A stretch of DNA of 64,000 nucleotides. Source: Chitinophaga varians (GTDB lineage Bacteria > Bacteroidota > Bacteroidia > Chitinophagales > Chitinophagaceae). Below, one piece after another: positions 9,676 through 18,394 of the stretch (position 1 is its first letter; each line of letters begins with the position of its first letter). The DNA lies in contig NZ_JABAIA010000001.1 of assembly GCF_012641275.1 (NCBI RefSeq), positions 124,001 to 188,000 on the forward strand, read 5' to 3'. The position numbers were made by a program, and so were the translations under genes. The notes under the pieces are model-generated. The model worked only from the letters and a program-made list of their open reading frames with translations. It did no database searches and was not told the origin of the DNA.

Positions 9676-10083
9676 ATGAAGCCACACACCCTCCTGGTCA
9701 TCGATGATGACGCTGATGACAGGATTTTCTTCAGTGAAGCCATCAAAAAAGTCTCGCCCGATGTGGAGACCCACTACTGCGAAAGCGGTATCCAGGCCAT
9801 TGACATGCTCTTTACAAGAAAAATCGTTGATCCGGATTATATATTCCTGGACATGAACATGCCGATGATGAACGGCAAGGAGTGTTTGCGGGAACTGGGG
9901 AAACTCATTCACCGAAGCATTACCAAAGTAGTGGTCCTTAGTACTTCCGATATGGTAGAAGACGTACAGGAATCCATGGCGCTGGGCGCCCGCCTGTTCG
10001 TCACCAAGCCGGATTCTTTTGATGCCCTCTGTCGTATTTTAAAAGATGTGCTGGAAGAAAAATGGCACAAGTGTTTTAAGTAA
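9676..10083 (+). CDS. Single-domain response regulator (CheY/Rcp1-like)
   Basis: The 135-residue protein is one receiver domain with no output domain. The acidic pocket D10-D11-D12, the phosphorylation site D59 (in F-L-D-M-N-M-P), a Ser/Thr switch (V-V-V-L-S-T-S) and the conserved Lys (V-T-K-P) are all visible. Rcp1-type regulators like this are common partners of PAS-rich hybrid kinases, and the large hybrid kinase at 11143-15357 is close by on the other strand, which is suggestive but not proof. Its last 8 bases overlap the end of the convergent DUF421 gene. Confidence 0.92.
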   Translation: MKPHTLLVIDDDADDRIFFSEAIKKVSPDVETHYCESGIQAIDMLFTRKIVDPDYIFLDMNMPMMNGKECLRELGKLIHRSITKVVVLSTSDMVEDVQESMALGARLFVTKPDSFDALCRILKDVLEEKWHKCFK

Positions 10084-10570
10084 ACTTCTTCAGCAGGAAA
10101 CTGATTCTTCCGTTCGTTTCCATATACGCCTTCTCTATCTTTTCCAGTGAGTCTTGTTTCGTCTCCAGTCTGAGACTTTCCATCAGGTCCGATTTACTTA
10201 ACGCTGCTACTTTCATATTGTCCCAGTGCATCTGGCCATTCTCATACAGCAGCAGGCGTTTTCCTTTTATTACATCGTTAACGGCGTCATTGGCGGCGCA
10301 TGACCATGCCATGATACGATTGATGATGACCATGGTGGTGGATGCCGCCACCGTGGACCAGAAAGGTGATGCCCCAATGACTCCCCTGGCGAGAATAGCG
10401 CCCATCATAATGATAATGATCGTATCAAACGGAGAACGTTTGCCAAAGATCCGCATGCCTCCCAGCCGGATCAGGAGGAAGGCGATGAAAAACATACAGA
10501 CGGCACGGACAGACATCTGCAAAAGGTCCAGTTTCTCTCCGTCGCCCCATAAGACAACAGCGATATCCAT
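10076..10570 (-). CDS. DUF421 (YetF/YcaP-like) membrane protein
   Basis: The 164-residue protein has about three N-terminal transmembrane segments (roughly residues 17-100), including the family stretch L-I-R-L-G-G-M-R-I-F-G-K-R-S-P-F-D. A soluble C-terminal region follows with L-L-L-Y-E-N-G-Q and S-K-S-D-L-M-E-S-L-R. This matches DUF421 proteins; their biochemical role is not established, though some relatives affect spore or envelope properties. It starts 1 base after the stop of the pyrophosphatase-like gene, so the two are probably co-transcribed. Confidence 0.85.
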   Translation of the reverse strand: MDIAVVLWGDGEKLDLLQMSVRAVCMFFIAFLLIRLGGMRIFGKRSPFDTIIIIMMGAILARGVIGASPFWSTVAASTTMVIINRIMAWSCAANDAVNDVIKGKRLLLYENGQMHWDNMKVAALSKSDLMESLRLETKQDSLEKIEKAYMETNGRISFLLKKFT

Positions 10571-10571
10571 A

Positions 10572-11045
10572 TCAAACGAATTTTATTTGCTCATAGGCCG
10601 GGGCCGCGTCCAGATAGCCGGCCGGTTTAAACAGCCTGCCTTCCAGTCCGTGGTAGGCCACAAAAAAGCTCTCCAATTCCCGCACCAGTTTATCCGGCAC
10701 CACGTCCACTTCCTTGTAGACCCTTGACAAAAACGGCACGGCAATATACCGGTCCATCCGTACCTGTGCCCCGTCAGGCTCATATACAACGGCCTTAATG
10801 GCGCCGATTAACCGGCATTTAATCATACATCCGGTAAAAGTTTTGAATTCGGACAATACCATCACGTTCAGCGGGTTTCCATCTTCTGCCCTGGTGCCGG
10901 GGATGAAGCCCATGTCAAACGGGAACATCATGCCGGCGGGCAATGCCTCGCTTAAAACAAAGAAGCGTGACACCGGATCAAAATCATATTTTTCACTGCT
11001 CCCTTTGGGTGTTTCAATCACCACATGCAGCTCTTTTATAATCAT
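10572..11045 (-). CDS. Inorganic pyrophosphatase homologue with altered active-site residues
   Basis: I start the protein at the ATG at 11045 (M-I-I-K-E-L-H-V), giving 157 residues; an upstream extension lacks family similarity. The fold signature of family I pyrophosphatases is evident: K-Y-D-F-D, F-D-M-G-F-I-P-G-T, then E-D55-G-N57-P-L-N60-V. In active enzymes this last motif is D-G-D-P-L-D-V, whose second and third Asp bind metal and activate water; here both are Asn, confirmed by AAC codons. The Arg of the usual V-D-R-F motif also seems absent. The protein may therefore be a pseudoenzyme or act on another substrate. It appears co-transcribed with the DUF421 gene. Confidence 0.8.
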   Translation of the reverse strand: MIIKELHVVIETPKGSSEKYDFDPVSRFFVLSEALPAGMMFPFDMGFIPGTRAEDGNPLNVMVLSEFKTFTGCMIKCRLIGAIKAVVYEPDGAQVRMDRYIAVPFLSRVYKEVDVVPDKLVRELESFFVAYHGLEGRLFKPAGYLDAAPAYEQIKFV

Positions 11046-11142
11046 GTATTCGCAATTAACCTGGTCAACGATAAAAGAGATAAATAGGCGGACAGCTGCA
11101 TCGATCAAAAAAAGTACCAATCGAAGGAGGCCGGGTTAATAT

Positions 11143-14100
11143 TTACATGGCAGGCAAAACAACGTTAAAAACGGCGCCCTCGGCCGGAATGCCAAATGCG
11201 CGGATACACCCCTTGTGGTTAAGGGCGATCTTGTTGCACAACGCCAGCCCGATACCGGTGCCTTCATAAGCGGCACGGTTGTTCAGGCGCTGGAAAATCT
11301 GAAAGATCTTGTCTTCATACACCTGGTTAAAACCAATACCATTGTCTTTTACAGAGATCTCATAATAACTGCGGCTGCTGTCCAGTTCAGGATAAACGGC
11401 AAAGTCCTCCGGCGTCAGCAATCGTGCGCTGACGCGTATTTCCGGGGCACGGTCTTCTGCGGTGAACTTTAATGCATTACCGAGCAGGTTGTACAGCAGC
11501 TGGTTCATCTGTAACGGCACCGCGGTTATAACGGGCAGCGGGTCAATCGTCACTGTAGCGTTTTTCTGCCCTATCGTCACTTCAAAATCATTGATCACAT
11601 GTGTCATCACCTCATGAAGGTCGGTGAGCACAAAAGGATCATCCGTGCGGTTGAGACGGGAGAAATTCAGCAGGTCATGTATCAGCTGTGACATACGCCG
11701 GGCGCTGATCATCATCTTTTCCACGTACAATTTGCCGGCATCGCTTAACATGCCCTGTGTGGAATCACTGAGCAGACCGGCGAACGTATGAATTTTCCGC
11801 AGCGGCTCCTGCAGATCATGACTGGTCACAAACGCAAACTGCTCCAGCTCCTTATTGGATTTTTCAAGATAATAGTTGGCTTCTGTGAGTTCGAGCGTAC
11901 GCTGGGCCACGATCGCCTCCATTTCCTGCGCCACCTGCATGTAACGCGCTTCGCTTTCCCGGAGGGCGGAGAAAAGTTTTCGCTGTTCGGTGATATCCCG
12001 CGCTATTTTAGATGCCCCTACAATACGTCCCTGTGCGTCTTTCAGGGGAGATACCGTCAGGGAGATGTCCAGCAGGCGGCCATCTTTTGTTTTGCGTTTG
12101 GTTTCGAAGTGGTCAACAACCAGTCCTCTCCTGAGCCGGTTAATAATTTCTGTTTCTTCCTGCGCACGGTCTTCCGGTATCAGGATCATGATCGATTGTC
12201 CGATGGCCTCCCGGCTGGTATAACCAAAAAGTTTTTCTGCGCCGGGGTTCCAGCTGGTAATGATGCCATCAAGCGTTTTACTGACGATGGCGTCGTCGGA
12301 GCCTTCCACGATGGCGGCCAGGCGGGCCATATGTATTTCTGCGGCCCTCAGGTCGGTGATATCGATCAGCATATTAACGGCGCCGGTTATACATCCCTGC
12401 TCATCGAAAACGGGATCAGGATAGGGCTGCACATGTCTGCGGGTGCCGTCAGGTCTTTCCACGATGATTTCTGCCCCGCGGATAGCCTCTCCTGTCTGCA
12501 ATACCCGGGCCATCGGACAAGTGTCCAGTGGCACCGGCGTAATGCCATCGATATCAAAAATTTTCCAGGAACCGCACCACATGTCTTTTCCGACAAAAGG
12601 TGCACGGCCCCATAATACCACGGCGGCTTCATTGTACCATAGTATGCGGCCGTCCGCATCGCAGGTATATATCGCTGCCGGCAAGCCTTGCAGCAGATGA
12701 CGGTAGTACCGTTCGCTGCTTTCCACCCGCCGCAGGGCGTCTACTGTTTCCGTCACGTCTACCGCCACCATCATGATGCCGGTAATGCCTCCGTTATAAT
12801 CCTGCACGGGGTGCAGCACATAATTAAAATATTGTTTGACGCGACTACGCTGACGGATAAACGTTAATTCCTGTGCTTTGCCTTCATAGGGTTCAGCGGT
12901 ATGCAGCACTTTGTCCAGTATTTCACGGTACCCGTTGGTGTTCAGCGCTGGCACGATGTCCAGCAATGACCTGCCCACCAATTCAGTTTCTTCCATGCCT
13001 ACTGTTTCAAGATAACGGTTGTTGGCCAGTTCCACGATATGGTCCGGCCCCTGCAACAGCAGAATGGCTACGGGCGCCTGCCGGAACAGGTCGCGCAATT
13101 GGCGGGCCACATAGTTGCGGGCTTTTGCCGTATTGATATTCGCATCTACCCTCGACATCAGTTCACGGGAAGAAAAGGGTTTGGCCAGGTAATCGTCGGC
13201 ACCGGCGTCCAGGCCTTCCACCGTCGCTTCTTCGCCGGCCCTGGCAGACAACAGCAGTACCGGCAGGTGCATGGTGGCCGGGTTTTGTTTCAGTAGTTTC
13301 ACCAGTGCAAAACCATCTATCAGCGGCATCATCACATCGCTGATCACCAGGTCGGCAGGACGGCGGGCAATGGCTTCCAGCGCGGCGGCTCCGTCGCCTA
13401 CGGCTACTACTTCATAACGGTCGCCCAGCAGTTTTTTAATATACTCCCGCATATCCGCATTGTCATCGGCCAGCAGGATATATGGCTTGCCTTCTTCGTT
13501 ACCTGCCGGCTTAAAGGAGGTGGTGCCATCCCACCGGGAAGCTTCTTCCACAAAGGCATGCCGGCTGTCAAAACCTCCATGGCCCGTTGCGTCATGTTTT
13601 ACCTTGTCTGCCGGAAGATGGGCATACCCCAGCGGTATACTGACGGAGAAGATGGACCCTGTGCCTTCCTGGCTGCTGACGGTGATATGGCCTCCGTGCA
13701 GCCGCACCAGCTCATTCACCAGTGACAGGCCAATGCCGGTCCCTTCCTGGCTTCGGCCATTTTTGTTATATACGCGGTGGAAACGTTGGAAAAGATTGGG
13801 CAGTTCAGCAAACGGGATACCTACGCCGGTATCTTCCACCGTCAGCACCATACAATCGGTATGCTCCCGGAGGCTGATGGTAATCTGTCCTTCCAGCGTA
13901 TATTTAAATGCATTGGAAACAAGGTTCAGTACTATTTTCTCCCACATGTCCCTGTCCACATACACTGGTTGTGAAAAGTGGTCGTAGTCTGTCACCAGCG
14001 TGACACCGGCTTTACGGATGGCCGGCTCGAAATTGCTCACCAGGTCACGGACAAACGAGGCCATGTCAACAGGGCAATAATTTGCGTGTATTTTGCCGGC

Positions 14101-15357
14101 TTCGATACTGGAAAAATCCAGCAGGGAATTCACCAGTTTCAACAGGCGCCTTGTGTTGCGTTGCGCCAGTTGCAGTTCTTCCACCATACCGTCAGGCAAC
14201 TGGTCTCCCCGGTTCAGCATATCTTCCAGCGGGCCTAACATCAGGGACAACGGCGTTCTGAATTCATGGCTGATATTACTGAAGAAAATAGTTTTGGCCC
14301 GGTCTATCTCCAGCAAGGCATTGACCCGCTGCTGTTCTTCTTCATACGCCCTGGTGGCTGCAATGGCGCTCCCGATCTGATCGGCCACCATCCGGAAAAA
14401 TGCCAGGTATTTTTCATCAGGTTGCCGGTGTGGGTTCAGACCAATGATCAATACACCATAAGGCGCACCCGAATTGCTGTCCAGCACGGGTATTACCAGT
14501 GCTTTGTCGGGCGATAATTTCCAGGCGCCGGACGGCAGTGGCCCTGTTTTACTCCGGAGCTGGTCTGTCAACACCGGCTTATGGCTTTGCAGCACCTCGG
14601 CCAGCGGCCAGACCAATGTGTGGTTGTGTACGCCCGTTTCTGCCGGGAAAAAATTTTCCGGCAGGTCATTGGCTGTATAACGATTGAGATACTCCGGCTC
14701 ATTATCGAGCACATAAAAACAAGCAAAAGGGAAATCGTATTCATTTTCCTTTAAAGCCAGGAGGCTGTTGGTATATACGTCCCGTACCTGTTTATTGTTC
14801 AGATTGAACCGTGCGAGGTCCTTCAGCGTGCGCATCTGACGGGCAGATATGATACGCTCTGTATCGTCGGTGTTGGCGCACAGGATACCTCCGGGCTCGC
14901 CATCGTCGCCGGGAATCGGGCTGTATGAAAACGTATAATAGGTCTCTTCCGGATAGCCGTTGCGCTCCATGATCAGCAGCAGGGCTTCATCGTAGGTGCC
15001 TTCATTGTCGCGCATGCACTGTTCCACACGGGGTTTGATCTGGTCCCAGATCTCCGACCATACCATACGGGCCGGCTGGCCGAGGCTGGCCGGATGTTTG
15101 CCGCCGACAATAGCACGGTAAGCATCATTATAAAAATTGAGCAGTTCAGGTCCCCACCATACAAACATGGGTTGACTGGAAGTGAGGATGATCCTTAAAC
15201 AGGTTTTCAAGCTTTGAGGCCATCCGTCTACCGCGCCTATCGAAGTTTGCTCCCAGGGATAGTTTCTGATGAGGGCGCCGGTTTCACCACCACCGGCAAG
15301 AAAGGGATACCTGTCTGCATTAACTGTATCAACAATGGCCATCAGCGATATTTTCAT
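11143..15357 (-). CDS. Large hybrid histidine kinase with two kinase modules, receiver and PAS domains
   Basis: This 1404-residue protein has, in order: a PAS-like region (about 30-160), a GAF-like region (170-340), a HisKA domain with H364 in N-I-S-H-E-F-R-T-P, an HATPase domain (G-T-G-I-G-L-S-L), a receiver with D674 (V-I-S-D-V-M-M-P), three PAS domains (about 760-1130) and a second HisKA with H1180 (T-S-H-D-L-Q-E-P) plus HATPase (G-T-G-I-G-L-A-L). No membrane span is evident, so it is probably a cytoplasmic sensor. The second kinase resembles the phytochrome-like group that often signals to Rcp1-type single-domain regulators such as the one at 9676. The signal is unknown. Confidence 0.92.
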   Translation of the reverse strand: MKISLMAIVDTVNADRYPFLAGGGETGALIRNYPWEQTSIGAVDGWPQSLKTCLRIILTSSQPMFVWWGPELLNFYNDAYRAIVGGKHPASLGQPARMVWSEIWDQIKPRVEQCMRDNEGTYDEALLLIMERNGYPEETYYTFSYSPIPGDDGEPGGILCANTDDTERIISARQMRTLKDLARFNLNNKQVRDVYTNSLLALKENEYDFPFACFYVLDNEPEYLNRYTANDLPENFFPAETGVHNHTLVWPLAEVLQSHKPVLTDQLRSKTGPLPSGAWKLSPDKALVIPVLDSNSGAPYGVLIIGLNPHRQPDEKYLAFFRMVADQIGSAIAATRAYEEEQQRVNALLEIDRAKTIFFSNISHEFRTPLSLMLGPLEDMLNRGDQLPDGMVEELQLAQRNTRRLLKLVNSLLDFSSIEAGKIHANYCPVDMASFVRDLVSNFEPAIRKAGVTLVTDYDHFSQPVYVDRDMWEKIVLNLVSNAFKYTLEGQITISLREHTDCMVLTVEDTGVGIPFAELPNLFQRFHRVYNKNGRSQEGTGIGLSLVNELVRLHGGHITVSSQEGTGSIFSVSIPLGYAHLPADKVKHDATGHGGFDSRHAFVEEASRWDGTTSFKPAGNEEGKPYILLADDNADMREYIKKLLGDRYEVVAVGDGAAALEAIARRPADLVISDVMMPLIDGFALVKLLKQNPATMHLPVLLLSARAGEEATVEGLDAGADDYLAKPFSSRELMSRVDANINTAKARNYVARQLRDLFRQAPVAILLLQGPDHIVELANNRYLETVGMEETELVGRSLLDIVPALNTNGYREILDKVLHTAEPYEGKAQELTFIRQRSRVKQYFNYVLHPVQDYNGGITGIMMVAVDVTETVDALRRVESSERYYRHLLQGLPAAIYTCDADGRILWYNEAAVVLWGRAPFVGKDMWCGSWKIFDIDGITPVPLDTCPMARVLQTGEAIRGAEIIVERPDGTRRHVQPYPDPVFDEQGCITGAVNMLIDITDLRAAEIHMARLAAIVEGSDDAIVSKTLDGIITSWNPGAEKLFGYTSREAIGQSIMILIPEDRAQEETEIINRLRRGLVVDHFETKRKTKDGRLLDISLTVSPLKDAQGRIVGASKIARDITEQRKLFSALRESEARYMQVAQEMEAIVAQRTLELTEANYYLEKSNKELEQFAFVTSHDLQEPLRKIHTFAGLLSDSTQGMLSDAGKLYVEKMMISARRMSQLIHDLLNFSRLNRTDDPFVLTDLHEVMTHVINDFEVTIGQKNATVTIDPLPVITAVPLQMNQLLYNLLGNALKFTAEDRAPEIRVSARLLTPEDFAVYPELDSSRSYYEISVKDNGIGFNQVYEDKIFQIFQRLNNRAAYEGTGIGLALCNKIALNHKGCIRAFGIPAEGAVFNVVLPAM

Positions 15358-15416
15358 TTAAATCCGCTATAAATATAAGGATTTAAACGTTCCGGCTAAC
15401 ACGAAATGGTTACGGA

Positions 15417-16628
15417 TCAAGCCGCCACGGCCTTTTTCAGGGACAGGCGCCATAGTCCTACCGCACAGATGATACAAACAACGATCAGTATGGACCACAA
15501 CATAACAAAGCCCCAACGTTCCGCTACCAGCGCGCCGCCACCCGGTCCTATCACCTGGGCCACTGACCAGGTCAGCGCATATGCCGCTGCATAACGCCCT
15601 CTGTTCGTGTCATTGGAGCGGCCCATGATCACCGCGTTGATAAAAGGAAACGCCATCATCTCCCCGACAGTAAAAAACACTACCCCCAGAAAAGCAAATA
15701 TGACCGGCACCACGGGCGGCACCAGGAAAAACAGGTAACCAACCGCTGTTACCACCACACCGCCCACAATATAGTACAGCGATGATTTACGGCTCTCCCA
15801 GCGTCTTACCAGCACCATTTCAAACAACGCGATGATCACGCCGTTCACCCCCAGCAACAGCCCTATCAACGATTCGTTCATATGCCAGTCGTTTTTCCAG
15901 TAGATCGGCACAAGCCGGAAAATAAGCCCGAAAGAGGCGGTATAGATGGTGACCCAGATCAGAAAACGGAACAGGAAAGGATCTTTCCAGATGGGAAGCT
16001 CGCCGGTAACATGACTGACAGTGGCGGTGCGCGGCGCTCCTTTGTAGGCCGGCAATAAAAAGGTGATCAACAGTCCCACTAAAATATATACGCCCCCTTC
16101 TACCCAGAACAACAGGTGATAGTTGATGGCCGCCAGGATACCACCGATAGAGCTGCCCAACGCCCAGCCAAGGTTCATCGCAAAGCGGTTGAGCGAATAG
16201 GAACGGGTCAGGTTCTCCGGTTTGGAATAGGCGGCAATGGCTGCCCCATTGGCAGGTCTGAAGGCTTCCGCCACAAAGCTCAGTACGACCGTCATCACAC
16301 AGAGGACAGAAAAATGGGTGATATAACCAAAGGTGATGAACAACAGGCCACCGGCAATGGAGGTAAAAATCTGAACGGCCCGGAAACCCAGTTTATCAAT
16401 AAAGTAGCCGCTTGCCAGCGATCCCAGTACAGCACCGACCCCAAATAAGGTTATAATAAGGCCCGCGTCGGCAATGTCGCGGTGCAGGTTCTTCGTCAGA
16501 TAGATGCTCAGAAACGGCGCCACCATGGTACCCGTACGGTTAATCAATATCACCAGGCTCAGTAGCCAGGTTTCCCTGCTCAGTCCACTAAATGAAGACC
16601 GGTAGGTCTGCGTAATCTTTGCTAACAT
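15417..16628 (-). CDS. MFS transporter, drug-efflux type
   Basis: The 403-residue protein has about 12 hydrophobic segments. The MFS motif after TM2 is visible as G-S-L-A-S-G-Y-F-I-D-K-L-G-F-R. Length and the N-terminal motif N-R-T-G-T-M-V-A-P-F-L fit MdtH/YfcJ-like multidrug exporters rather than sugar importers. It is transcribed away from the histidine kinase at 16792; the 163 bases between them must hold both promoters. The substrate cannot be assigned. Confidence 0.85.
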   Translation of the reverse strand: MLAKITQTYRSSFSGLSRETWLLSLVILINRTGTMVAPFLSIYLTKNLHRDIADAGLIITLFGVGAVLGSLASGYFIDKLGFRAVQIFTSIAGGLLFITFGYITHFSVLCVMTVVLSFVAEAFRPANGAAIAAYSKPENLTRSYSLNRFAMNLGWALGSSIGGILAAINYHLLFWVEGGVYILVGLLITFLLPAYKGAPRTATVSHVTGELPIWKDPFLFRFLIWVTIYTASFGLIFRLVPIYWKNDWHMNESLIGLLLGVNGVIIALFEMVLVRRWESRKSSLYYIVGGVVVTAVGYLFFLVPPVVPVIFAFLGVVFFTVGEMMAFPFINAVIMGRSNDTNRGRYAAAYALTWSVAQVIGPGGGALVAERWGFVMLWSILIVVCIICAVGLWRLSLKKAVAA

Positions 16629-16779
16629 TCTCCTTTCTTGGTTTCTTTAAATGATTCGCTGAACCCTTTTTTAAAATATGGTACGCTTTTTAGTAAGTAA
16701 ATTTCACATTAAGCTGCTATTTTTAATTAGTCCAGTTTGGAGATTTGAGGTAGACCAATTCTTTCCTGCTATTTATTTT

Positions 16780-16787
16780 TAGCTTTG
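16780..16787 (+). promoter_or_regulatory. Candidate -7 element upstream of histidine kinase
   Basis: TAGCTTTG fits the Bacteroidota -7 consensus TAnnTTTG, but no convincing -33 partner is 19-21 bases upstream. If used, transcription would begin close to the ATG at 16792, and the second ATG at 16804 (M-R-I-D-F-K-K) would be a nearly leaderless start. Confidence 0.3.
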
Positions 16788-16791
16788 CCAC

Positions 16792-18099
16792 ATGCCACCA
16801 TCTATGAGAATTGACTTTAAAAAGCAACTGCAAGAGAAACTATTATACCTTGTTGGCCCACCGGAACAAGTAACCCTGGAAAATCGCATTTTCAACTCTA
16901 TGTGCCTGATCGCAATGGCAGTAAGCGTTGTACAGATGCCGTTCAATTATTTCACCGGCCTCAAAATGACCGGATATATTTTCGGACTGCTGTTAGTGGC
17001 ATTGGCAGGCCTGTATTACCTCTCGCGTTTTAAAGACCGTTCCGCGCTCAGTATAGCCATTTCCGTTGTACTGGTCAATTTGTTGTTTGCCTGGATTTAT
17101 TTTGTGAGCTCCGGCATCTCCGGGGCCAGCCTGATGACCTTCACGCTCACCTTCTTTCTGGTGATGATCGTAGCGCCCCGCGGGCAATACGTGCTATGGC
17201 TGACCTTCAACCTGTTGCTGGTGACGGCCGTTATTCTTATCGAGTACTACCATCCTGAACTGGTGCCTAATATGTACCCGGACCGGGAATCGAAGATAGT
17301 GGACCTCTCTGCTACTTATATCACCAGTGTGCTGGTGATATTTTTCGGTACCATCTACCTGAAAAATGCGTATAACAGCGAAAAACAACAAAGAGAAGAA
17401 AAAACAAGGGTGCTGGAAGTGCTGAACACAGAGAAGAACAAACTGTTTTCCATCATCTCCCACGACCTGCGCAGCCCGATGGCCTCCATACAATCTTATC
17501 TTGAACTGATGAAAGACATACAGCTGCCACCTGAGCAGAAGTTGCAGCTGGAAGCAGAGCTGCTGATGATGGTCAATAATACGCAGGACATGCTGTACAA
17601 CATGCTATTGTGGTCCAAGAGCCAGTTGCAGGGACTCACTGTGCACCTGGCGCCGGTGAACGTTCACAAAGCCGTGATGCCGGTGCTGGACATACACGCC
17701 ACATTTATCACCAACAAGCGGCTGCACCTCACCACTGATATTGATAAAAATATCATGGCCATGGCCGACCTCAATATGCTGCAGCTCATCGTCCGCAACC
17801 TCGTGGGCAACGCCATCAAATTCACTGCGCCCGGTGGACAGATCACGCTGGACGCCCGTCAGGAAAACCAGCATTGCCTGATCACCATCCGTGACACCGG
17901 CACCGGCATAGACCCTAAGCGGGTACCGGAAATCTTTTCGCTGAAAGCCCGCTCCACCTTCGGCACCGGCAACGAAAAAGGCATCGGGCTGGGCCTTTAT
18001 CTCTGCAGCGAATACACCGCGGCCCAACATGGCCGCATATGGTTCCAGAACAATCCGGACAAGGGCTGTTCGTTTTTTCTGTCATTTCCTTTGGCCTGA
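16792..18099 (+). CDS. Membrane-bound sensor histidine kinase
   Basis: The 435-residue protein has about five to six transmembrane helices in residues 35-190, without a periplasmic sensor domain. A coiled-coil linker follows, then HisKA with H224 (I-I-S-H-D-L-R-S-P) and an HATPase domain with N box (L-V-G-N-A-I-K-F) and G boxes (D-T-G-T-G-I-D and G-I-G-L-G-L-Y-L-C). It resembles intramembrane-sensing kinases of the 5TM/7TM type. No response regulator gene is adjacent. The ATG at 16804 is an alternative start that drops four residues. Confidence 0.9.
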   Translation: MPPSMRIDFKKQLQEKLLYLVGPPEQVTLENRIFNSMCLIAMAVSVVQMPFNYFTGLKMTGYIFGLLLVALAGLYYLSRFKDRSALSIAISVVLVNLLFAWIYFVSSGISGASLMTFTLTFFLVMIVAPRGQYVLWLTFNLLLVTAVILIEYYHPELVPNMYPDRESKIVDLSATYITSVLVIFFGTIYLKNAYNSEKQQREEKTRVLEVLNTEKNKLFSIISHDLRSPMASIQSYLELMKDIQLPPEQKLQLEAELLMMVNNTQDMLYNMLLWSKSQLQGLTVHLAPVNVHKAVMPVLDIHATFITNKRLHLTTDIDKNIMAMADLNMLQLIVRNLVGNAIKFTAPGGQITLDARQENQHCLITIRDTGTGIDPKRVPEIFSLKARSTFGTGNEKGIGLGLYLCSEYTAAQHGRIWFQNNPDKGCSFFLSFPLA

Positions 18100-18120
18100 T
18101 CCGGGAAAATTGTATCTTTG
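18090..18120 (+). promoter_or_regulatory. Consensus Bacteroidota promoter for the ABC-F gene
   Basis: TTTG at 18090-18093 and TATCTTTG at 18113-18120 are separated by exactly 19 bases, a perfect TTTG-N19-TAnnTTTG promoter. The -33 element lies inside the end of the upstream kinase gene. Transcription should start near 18127, leaving a leader of about 210 bases before the ABC-F coding region. Confidence 0.7.
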
Positions 18121-18160
18121 CCCCATCATGTGAGAATTACCCACGCACATATAATCTTCT

Positions 18161-18394
18161 GTTCCGCTCCGGAACCTTGCGCCTAGCGAGCATTTCATCA
18201 TATTTTTTTATTTTCTGGCTTAAACAAATCGCACGGCATGCCCGGTGATTATTCGTACATCTAAATTTAAACCCATGAAACAAGTAGCACACACAGCCGC
18301 CCGGAACCTTAATGTTTACACGACAAACAAAACGCATGCTACTCACCGCACAACACCTCCATTTTCAACTGCCGCCCAACAGGGTATTATTTGA
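18161..18394 (+). promoter_or_regulatory. Leader of the ABC-F gene with hairpin and overlapping upstream ORF
   Basis: The leader has the hairpin GTTCCG-CTC-CGGAAC (18161-18175) and a 39-codon open frame from the ATG at 18275 to a TGA ending at 18394. That small frame overlaps the ABC-F start (18336) in another reading frame. Upstream frames that overlap the main start are a known layout for attenuation of antibiotic-responsive ABC-F genes; whether this one is translated is unknown. Confidence 0.35.
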
